This document shows, in pieces, positions 1 through 4,714 of a stretch of 8,768 bases of DNA. Position 1 is the stretch's first letter. Each line of letters begins with the position of its first letter. Source of the DNA: Clostridiales bacterium UBA4821. GTDB lineage: Bacteria > Bacillota > Clostridia > Acetivibrionales > UBA4821. A program made the translations under genes and the position numbers. The notes beneath the pieces were generated by a model. It was given only the letters and a program-made list of their open reading frames with translations. It was not told where the DNA came from and made no database searches. The DNA lies in NCBI GenBank assembly GCA_002402315.1, contig DHFP01000225.1, positions 1-8,768 of the forward strand. The letters run 5' to 3'.

Positions 1-19
1 TGACCACGAGTTTTCGAAT

Positions 20-25
20 GGAGGT
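20..25 (+). promoter_or_regulatory. Ribosome binding site that fixes the feoA start
   Basis: GGAGGT lies 7 bases before ATG 33 and overlaps the alternative ATG at 18-20. This spacing supports the downstream ATG as the feoA start. Confidence 0.8.
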
Positions 26-32
26 CATAAGT

Positions 33-272
33 ATGAATAACAACTGCATTCCTTTACATCAATTACCCTTAGGGAAGACTGGAAGAGTAAGCAAGCTTAC
101 CTCTGAAGGCAATACAAGAAGAAGGCTGCTTGATTTGGGACTGATTACCGGAACCAAGGTAGAAGTTCTTCAGAAAAGCCCATCAGGAGATCCAAGGGCC
201 TATAATATCAGAGGTGCAGTAATTGCTCTCCGTTGTGAAGAAGCATCTCAGATATTTGTAGAATCAATATAG
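33..272 (+). CDS. feoA: FeoA, ferrous iron transport accessory protein
   Basis: FeoA is a small cytosolic protein with an SH3-like beta-barrel that assists the FeoB ferrous iron transporter. The 79-residue product has the usual FeoA length and layout: an N-terminal segment with LPLGKTGRV, the RRRLLDLGLITGTKVEVL core (compare the family pattern R-LxxLGLxxGxxV), a SPSGDP turn and a final strand with GAVIALRCEEA. I place the start at ATG 33 rather than the in-frame ATG at 18, because GGAGGT at 20-25 sits 7 bases before ATG 33 and would be inside the gene if 18 were used. The longer version would add five residues. feoB follows 40 bases downstream on the same strand, so the two are almost certainly co-transcribed. 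The promoter and any Fur or other iron-responsive operator lie outside the window. Family assignment is firm; functional coupling to FeoB is from family knowledge. Confidence 0.93.
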   Translation: MNNNCIPLHQLPLGKTGRVSKLTSEGNTRRRLLDLGLITGTKVEVLQKSPSGDPRAYNIRGAVIALRCEEASQIFVESI

Positions 273-312
273 AATTAAAGTTAATTATTGCAACCGATAG
301 GAGTGACAATAT

Positions 313-2463
313 ATGGGACTTGCAAATCAATCTACCGGTGTAGGTGTGTTGAGAGATGTTTCTGATGTAAATCTTGATTTACGAGATGAGCTGGTTATAG
401 CACTAGCCGGAAATCCCAATGTAGGAAAGAGTACTGTATTTAATAGCTTAACAGGACTAAGACAGCACACTGGAAACTGGCCTGGAAAAACAGTTACTAA
501 TGCTCAAGGAAGGTATGTACATAAAGATAGAAGCTTCATATTGGTTGATATACCAGGAACTTATTCATTGATGTCCAGCTCGGTAGAAGAAGAGATTGCA
601 AGAGATTTTATTTGTTTTGATAAACCGGATGCAACTGTAATGGTTGTTGATGCAACCTGCCTGGAACGGAACCTTAACCTTGTGATTCAGACGCTGGAGA
701 TAACCAAAAATGTTGTGGTCTGCGTAAACCTTATGGATGAAGCCACAAGAAAAAAGATAAGAATAAATTTAGATGAATTATCCAAGCATCTTGGTGTTCC
801 TGTAATAGGAACAAATGCAAGAAGTAATAAAGGCTTAAAGGACCTAATGGAATATGTTTATCAAGTAACTAGTAAACAGATAGAGACAAATCCTATAAAA
901 ATTACATATAACGGGATTATTGAGGAAACGGTGCAGTTAGTTGAACCATATGTCCACCAACTTGTGAAAGGTAGAATTAACAGCCGATGGGTTTCGCTAA
1001 AGCTAATTGATGGAGAGATAACAATAATTGATTCAATCAACAGGTATCTGGGCTTTGATATGTTGGATGATGAGAAACTGGCATACCAGCTGGCAGCTGC
1101 CCGGGAATATTTAAAAGAGAATGGTATTGGACCAGAACAGATCCGTGATATAATTATTTCTGATATTATACACTTGGCTGAAGAAATCTCTAAAGATGTT
1201 TTAACGGTTCAAAATACTGAATATAACCATATAGATAGAAGAATAGACAGAATTCTCACATCCAGCACATTTGGTATTCCTATTATGCTTGGCCTTTTAG
1301 GGGTTGTATTCTGGCTGACAATTGCAGGTGCCAATTACCCTTCTGAGATGCTGGCAGCAATACTCTTCTGGGGTGAGGAACGGTTAACCGAAATATTTAT
1401 GTGGCTTGGTATGCCGGCATGGCTTCATGGAGTGCTGGTTTTAGGTATTTATAGAACATTGGCATGGGTTGTATCGGTTATGCTGCCGCCAATGGCAATA
1501 TTTTTTCCATTGTTTACTTTGCTTGAAGAACTGGGTTACCTTCCCAGGATAGCATTCAATCTTGATAGCTTTTTTAAAAAAGCTTGCGCTCATGGAAAAC
1601 AGGCACTAACCATGTGCATGGGTTTTGGGTGTAATGCTGCGGGAGTTATTGGATGCAGAATTATTGATTCTCCTAGAGAACGTTTAATTGCTACAATAAC
1701 AAATAATTTCGTTCCATGCAATGGTAGATTTCCAACATTAATTGTTATATCTACAATCTTTATTGGTGGAACTTTTGGCGGTACTTTTCAGACGGTTTTC
1801 GCTGCATTAACCTTAGTAGGATTAGTATTGCTGGGAATATTTATGACACTATTGGTATCCAGGATACTGTCAAAAACAATATTAAAGGGATTGCCTTCTT
1901 CATTTGCGCTAGAGCTGCCTCCTTACCGCAAGCCTCAGGTTGGCAGAATTATTGTCCGTTCAATATTTGACAGAACTCTATTCGTGCTGGGGCGTGCAGC
2001 TGCGGTTGCAGCTCCTGCCGGGCTGGTTATATGGCTTATGTCTAATATTACTATTGGCGGGATGAGTCTATTAAATCACGGAGCTGATTTTTTACAGCCC
2101 TTTGCCGGCCTGCTCGGATTGGATGGGTATATTATAATGGCTTTTATACTTGGACTGCCTGCAAATGAGATAGTGGTTCCGATTATAATTATGAGTTATA
2201 TGTCAAGCGGCAGTTTGTTGGAATTGGATAGCTTGGAGGCATTGAGAGAATTACTGGCATGTCATGGGTGGACCTGGCTGACTGCAGTCTGTGTCATGCT
2301 GTTCTCACTAATGCATTTTCCATGCGGTACTACTCTTTGGACTATCAGAAAAGAGACCCAGAGCTGGAAATGGACCTTGGTTTCATTTCTGGTGCCTACT
2401 ATTGCAGGAATTATTGTATGCTTTGCAGTAGCCCAGTTGGCCCGTTTGATGGGGCTTGTGTGA
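313..2463 (+). CDS. feoB: FeoB, GTP-dependent ferrous iron transporter
   Basis: FeoB is the inner-membrane Fe(II) permease with an N-terminal G domain. The 716-residue product shows G1 GNPNVGKS (33-40), the switch I segment HTGNWPGKTV (52-61), G3 DIPG (79-82), G4 NLMD (139-142) and a G5-like TNAR (167-170). A helical linker follows. The membrane region starts near residue 315 and has many hydrophobic segments. It includes the two gate-type motifs with conserved cysteines, MGFGCNAAG (436-444, Cys440) and FVPCNGRFP (466-474, Cys469), and a late HFPCGTT motif. AGGAG at 299-303 is 9 bases from the ATG. Length is typical, and there is no fused FeoA or FeoC domain. The stretch before G1 is about 30 residues, slightly long for the family. 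No gene for a FeoC or Cys-rich partner follows. Iron regulation is likely from family knowledge but not visible here. Confidence 0.96.
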   Translation: MGLANQSTGVGVLRDVSDVNLDLRDELVIALAGNPNVGKSTVFNSLTGLRQHTGNWPGKTVTNAQGRYVHKDRSFILVDIPGTYSLMSSSVEEEIARDFICFDKPDATVMVVDATCLERNLNLVIQTLEITKNVVVCVNLMDEATRKKIRINLDELSKHLGVPVIGTNARSNKGLKDLMEYVYQVTSKQIETNPIKITYNGIIEETVQLVEPYVHQLVKGRINSRWVSLKLIDGEITIIDSINRYLGFDMLDDEKLAYQLAAAREYLKENGIGPEQIRDIIISDIIHLAEEISKDVLTVQNTEYNHIDRRIDRILTSSTFGIPIMLGLLGVVFWLTIAGANYPSEMLAAILFWGEERLTEIFMWLGMPAWLHGVLVLGIYRTLAWVVSVMLPPMAIFFPLFTLLEELGYLPRIAFNLDSFFKKACAHGKQALTMCMGFGCNAAGVIGCRIIDSPRERLIATITNNFVPCNGRFPTLIVISTIFIGGTFGGTFQTVFAALTLVGLVLLGIFMTLLVSRILSKTILKGLPSSFALELPPYRKPQVGRIIVRSIFDRTLFVLGRAAAVAAPAGLVIWLMSNITIGGMSLLNHGADFLQPFAGLLGLDGYIIMAFILGLPANEIVVPIIIMSYMSSGSLLELDSLEALRELLACHGWTWLTAVCVMLFSLMHFPCGTTLWTIRKETQSWKWTLVSFLVPTIAGIIVCFAVAQLARLMGLV

Positions 2464-2518
2464 CTGTCCCCACTTGCTCCTTACCATATTAAGGTTGAAA
2501 ATTTTACTTAAGGACATC

Positions 2519-2548
2519 TTGACAATTAATACTACTTTAAGGTAAATT
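2519..2548 (+). promoter_or_regulatory. Candidate sigma-A-type promoter
   Basis: A perfect -35 box TTGACA (2519-2524) is followed after 18 bases by TAAATT (2543-2548), a 4 of 6 match to TATAAT. If active, it would start a transcript near 2555 that runs through the repeats and the inverted-repeat element into gdhA, giving a leader of about 430 bases, or it would make an unrecognised small RNA. The weak -10 box makes this tentative. Confidence 0.35.
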
Positions 2549-2575
2549 TATAGAGGATTGCAAACTTCATAAGAA

Positions 2576-2611
2576 TTGCAGAGGAGCAAATAAATCGTTG
2601 CAAAGGAGTAA
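2576..2611 (+). repeat. Imperfect 14-base direct repeat
   Basis: TTGCAGAGGAGCAA (2576-2589) and TTGCAAAGGAGTAA (2598-2611) match at 12 of 14 positions with a 22-base period. A third TTGCA occurs at 2558-2562. Two helical turns of spacing would suit a protein binding pair, but this is only suggestive. Confidence 0.4.
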
Positions 2612-2639
2612 CCTGCTACACTAAGCACGAGAGCTCCTT
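2603..2639 (+). other. Nested hairpin of unknown role
   Basis: AAGGAG (2603-2608) pairs with CTCCTT (2634-2639), and inside the loop TGCT can pair with AGCA. A short T-rich run (TTCTTTATT) follows. It is weaker than the real terminators in this window and may be a weak terminator or leader structure. Confidence 0.25.
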
Positions 2640-2760
2640 CTTTATTGTCTGCCCGGGTTTGGATAAAGTTATAAGTTGGTATTTACCTAAGGTGTGCTTG
2701 GATAGGCTGAGACTTTTTGTAGCTATGTAATATTGTGCATTTTTTCAGGTTATATAGGAA

Positions 2761-2947
2761 GCGAAAAAGAATTTACAAAACGTTTCAAGATAATTGCTTC
2801 CAGTAATCTTCAATAGCAACGAAAAGATGAATTTGAGGAAAATGTCTTTAGGGAACGAGCATAAATTCACTTTTCTTAGAGGGATTCCTTACAGGTCAAT
2901 GAAGCTTACTTCCAGCAATTACTTTCAACATGTAAATTCTTTTTCGC
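2761..2947. repeat. 187-base palindromic element with long inverted arms (MITE-like)
   Basis: The ends GCGAAAAAGAATTTACA (2761-2777) and its exact reverse complement (2931-2947) form a perfect 17-base terminal inverted repeat. Pairing continues inward with interruptions: TAATTGCT (2791-2798) with AGCAATTA (2914-2921), AGTAA (2802-2806) with TTACT (2906-2910), CTTC (2808-2811) with GAAG (2901-2904), and GAAAAG plus TGAATTT (2821-2834, one bulged A) with AAATTCACTTTTC (2863-2875). The apical loop is about 2835-2862. Similar sequences flank it: GTTATATAG (2749-2757) and GTTAATATAG (2949-2958), possibly a degraded target duplication. It has no transposase. A miniature inverted-repeat transposable element is the best reading; a long regulatory hairpin in the gdhA leader is the alternative. 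I cannot assign an IS family. Confidence 0.72.
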
Positions 2948-2959
2948 AGTTAATATAGT
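2931..2959 (+). promoter_or_regulatory. Weak candidate gdhA promoter at the edge of the palindromic element
   Basis: TATAGT (2954-2959) is a 5 of 6 match to the -10 box and lies 26 bases before the gdhA start codon. The best -35 at 17-base spacing is TGTAAA (2931-2936), only 3 of 6, and it lies inside the right arm of the inverted-repeat element. If real, the element contributes part of the gdhA promoter. Confidence 0.3.
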
Positions 2960-2984
2960 TTAAAAAATTCAAGGGGGGCTAAAA

Positions 2985-4238
2985 ATGACGGATAATCCAT
3001 ACAATTCTATGCTTCATCAGTTCGAAAGAGCAGCAAAACTTCTCGGTTATAATGAAAGTGACTACAAAACTCTCAAGTATCCCGAAAGAGAATTGAAAGT
3101 TTCGGTACCGGTAAAAATGGATGATGGACGTATTGAGGTTTTTACCGGTTACAGGATACAGCATTCTACCACAAGAGGTCCTTGCAAAGGGGGAATCAGA
3201 TATCATCCTGATGTTAGTGGAAATGAGGTAAAGGCTTTGGCAGCTTGGATGACCTGGAAATGTTCACTTGTTAACTTACCTTATGGTGGAGCAAAAGGTG
3301 GAATACGGTGCGACCCGACGAAACTTTCGGAAAGGGAGTTAAAAAAGCTGACAAGAAGATATACGGCAGCTATCCTGCCTTTAATAGGTCCTGAAAAAGA
3401 CATTCCTGCTCCGGATATCAATACTAATGCAGAAGTAATGGGATGGGTTATGGATACCTACAGCATGTTTCAAGGCTATACAGTTCCGGGAGTGGTGACA
3501 GGTAAGCCGTTGCAGATAGGGGGGGCGGCAGGAAGACTGGAAGCAACCGGCAGGGGAGTTCAGTTTGTTGTAGAAAGGTTTTTAAAAAAGATAGGAAGGG
3601 ATTTAAAAGATGTGACAGTTGCAATTCAGGGTTTTGGTAATGTCGGTAGTGTAACGGCAAATCTTCTTTACAATTGTGGTGCAAAGATTGTGGCTGTTAG
3701 CGACATATCGGGTGGAAAATTCTGTAGCAGCGGACTGGATATAAGTGATATACTTAAATATACGGAAGAATCAAAGGATAATATTAAAAATTATCGTAAT
3801 CCTGATGCAGTAGATATCAGCAACGCAGAATTACTTGAGCTTGATGTTGATTTACTGATACCGGCAGCCCAGGAAAGCCAAATAACTAAAGAAAATGTTA
3901 ATAGGATAAAAGCAAAATATATAGTTGAGGCTGCAAATGGTCCAATTACGTTTGAAGCTGATAAGATATTGGAAGAAAGGAATGTGCCTGTAATCCCGGA
4001 TATTCTTGCAAATTCCGGAGGGGTAATAGTGTCATATTTTGAATGGGTTCAGAATATCCAATTTCTTTTATGGGATGAGGAATACACCAATGACATGTTA
4101 GAAAAAATTATAACCAGGAGTTTTGAAGAAATATGGCGGTTGTCAGAGGAAAAGGGAGTCTCTTTTAGAGTGGCAGCTTACATGATTGCGGTTTCAAGGG
4201 TTGTTGAGGCGAAGAAAATAAGAGGAATCTTTCCATAA
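2985..4238 (+). CDS. gdhA: Glutamate dehydrogenase, Glu/Leu/Phe/Val dehydrogenase family
   Basis: The enzyme interconverts glutamate with 2-oxoglutarate and ammonia in the cytosol. At 417 residues it fits the GudB/RocG-size hexameric class. The N-terminal domain has the substrate-binding region RGPCKGGIRYHP (64-75), a second lysine in MTWK (Lys92), the catalytic motif YGGAKGGI (100-107, Lys104) and the conserved aspartate in PAPDIN (Asp144). EATGRGV (186-192) begins the cofactor half. GFGNVG (216-221) is the dinucleotide-binding turn, and an Asp (240) at the end of the second strand favours NAD over NADP by inference. NSGGVIVSYFEW near residue 345 carries the conserved serine region. The ribosome site AAGGGGGG ends 6 bases before ATG 2985. 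The segment GGAAGRLEATG departs slightly from the usual GGSxGRxxATG, and its DNA holds a run of seven Gs (3519-3525). Family is certain, glutamate as substrate very likely. Confidence 0.94.
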   Translation: MTDNPYNSMLHQFERAAKLLGYNESDYKTLKYPERELKVSVPVKMDDGRIEVFTGYRIQHSTTRGPCKGGIRYHPDVSGNEVKALAAWMTWKCSLVNLPYGGAKGGIRCDPTKLSERELKKLTRRYTAAILPLIGPEKDIPAPDINTNAEVMGWVMDTYSMFQGYTVPGVVTGKPLQIGGAAGRLEATGRGVQFVVERFLKKIGRDLKDVTVAIQGFGNVGSVTANLLYNCGAKIVAVSDISGGKFCSSGLDISDILKYTEESKDNIKNYRNPDAVDISNAELLELDVDLLIPAAQESQITKENVNRIKAKYIVEAANGPITFEADKILEERNVPVIPDILANSGGVIVSYFEWVQNIQFLLWDEEYTNDMLEKIITRSFEEIWRLSEEKGVSFRVAAYMIAVSRVVEAKKIRGIFP

Positions 4239-4283
4239 ATTAAAGTATGTTTTGAAGTTCGGTAGTTGTTACAACTTAATGAA

Positions 4284-4317
4284 AAACCCCTCTAGTATAT
4301 TTTTACTAGAGGGGTTT
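4284..4317. terminator. Bidirectional Rho-independent terminator for gdhA and tRNA-Val
   Basis: A perfect 14-base-pair stem, AAACCCCTCTAGTA (4284-4297) with TACTAGAGGGGTTT (4304-4317), encloses a 6-base loop. It lies 45 bases after the gdhA stop. On the minus strand the stem runs into a T5 tract (T-run complementary to 4282-4286), so it ends the tRNA transcript well. On the plus strand the only T-run is the TTT inside the stem. The last stem base is also the final A of the tRNA CCA end. Confidence 0.92.
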
Positions 4318-4393
4318 GGTGCGTCATAGTGGACTTGAACCACTGACCCCCACGATGTCAACGTGGTACTCTAACCAGCTGAGCTAATGACGC
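4317..4393 (-). tRNA. tRNA-Val (anticodon GAC)
   Basis: The minus strand folds as a full cloverleaf. The acceptor stem GCGTCAT pairs with ATGACGC. The D stem is GCTC/GAGT with loop AGCTGGTTA. The anticodon stem is CCACG/CGTGG with loop TTGACAT, so the anticodon is GAC and reads valine codon GTC (and GTT). A 5-base variable loop and T stem AGTGG/CCACT with loop TTCAAGT complete it. The discriminator is A, and CCA is encoded (4317-4319). The length of 77 with CCA is normal. It stands alone, has its own promoter, and is convergent with gdhA. Confidence 0.97.
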
Positions 4394-4412
4394 ATAATTT
4401 TTTGCAGAGGTA

Positions 4413-4441
4413 ATTATAACACTTTAGTATTACTAATTCAA
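4413..4441 (-). promoter_or_regulatory. Promoter of the tRNA-Val gene
   Basis: On the minus strand TTGAAT (complement of 4436-4441) is followed after exactly 17 bases by a perfect TATAAT (complement of 4413-4418). Transcription would start about 12 bases before the mature tRNA 5' end at 4393. The match and spacing are close to the sigma-A consensus. Confidence 0.85.
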
Positions 4442-4471
4442 CACCTTATAAGTCAAATTTAAGCTTGATTG

Positions 4472-4668
4472 TTACAGCTTAATAAGATTTTCAGCAGATA
4501 TTACTGACTTATCTCCGATTTGTATAAGAATAGCATTGATACGACAGAAGTGTTCCAAGTTCTCCGTATTATAATGAGCCCTAATCAAATCCTTGGTTTC
4601 CCTGTTGTCCCATAGTTATTACTCCCACATAAATCTCTTCCTTAATTTTAACATCAAGCCACTTCCAT
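4472..4668 (-). pseudogene. Probable frameshifted remnant of a small unidentified gene
   Basis: Two overlapping minus-strand frames read like one interrupted protein. The upstream frame (about 4667 down to 4596) gives KWLDVKIKEEIYVGVITMGQ followed by QGN, then drifts to a stop at 4581-4583. The downstream frame is open from 4615 to a TAA at 4472-4474 (47 codons). It contains RETKDLIRAHYNTENLEHF and, further on, INAILIQIGDKSVISAEN and LIKL at the end. A single-base change around the GGGAAACC run (4594-4601) would join them into about 65 residues. The joined piece lacks a clear start. An ATG at 4611-4613 has a GGGAG site 8 bases before it, but its frame ends after 10 codons. I do not recognise the family. 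The residue composition looks protein-like, but chance or a sequencing error cannot be excluded. It lies between the EF-G-like gene and tRNA-Val, on the same strand as both. Confidence 0.35.
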
Positions 4669-4675
4669 GTAAAGC

Positions 4676-4703
4676 AAAAATGCCAGGCTTATCCACCTGG
4701 CAT
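4676..4703 (-). terminator. Rho-independent terminator of the EF-G-like gene
   Basis: On the minus strand ATGCCAGG (complement of 4696-4703) pairs with CCTGGCAT (complement of 4680-4687) around an 8-base loop and runs into TTTTT (complement of 4676-4680). It begins 12 bases after the stop codon of the gene at 4715-6802. Confidence 0.92.
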
Positions 4704-4714
4704 TCATTATTTGG

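Larger units (their letters stand above)
2464..2760. other. Gene-poor leader region between feoB and the inverted-repeat element
   Basis: No gene is supported here. It contains a weak hairpin just after feoB (CCTTA 2479-2483 with TAAGG 2490-2494, no U-run), a promoter candidate at 2519-2548, an imperfect direct repeat (2576-2589 and 2598-2611) and a nested hairpin (2603-2639). One plus-strand frame is free of stops from 2554 to 2727 (58 codons, ending at TAA 2728-2730). It has no ATG, GTG or TTG start near its beginning, and I do not recognise its translation. It could be a decayed gene end or chance. No strong feoB terminator is visible. Confidence 0.5.

Noticed and set aside
1..40. Open frame from the window edge to TAA at 38-40, possibly the tail of an upstream gene overlapping the feoA start
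   Set aside because: Only 12 codons are visible and they are not recognisable. Tandem feo genes with overlaps do occur, but nothing here supports a specific call.
2259..2492. Plus-strand open frame overlapping the 3' end of feoB
   Set aside because: It lies almost wholly within feoB in another frame, has no own ribosome site and reads as low-quality protein.
2479..2494. Terminator for feoB
   Set aside because: The stem has only 5 base pairs and no T-run follows, much weaker than the other terminators here.
2827..2958. 43-codon frame starting at ATG 2827 within the palindromic element
   Set aside because: It has no ribosome site at proper spacing, and its sequence is dictated by the inverted arms. 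It is most likely an accident of the element.
3519..3525. Run of seven Gs in gdhA as a frameshift site
   Set aside because: The reading frame is intact across it and the protein motifs continue normally on both sides.
3448..3684. Minus-strand open frame opposite gdhA
   Set aside because: It is antisense to conserved gdhA codons, is Leu/Pro-rich as expected from a shadow frame, and has no supporting signal.
4317..4393. tRNA-Val as an integration site of a mobile element
   Set aside because: No integrase and no direct repeat of the tRNA 3' end is present in the window. The flanks hold its own promoter and terminator.
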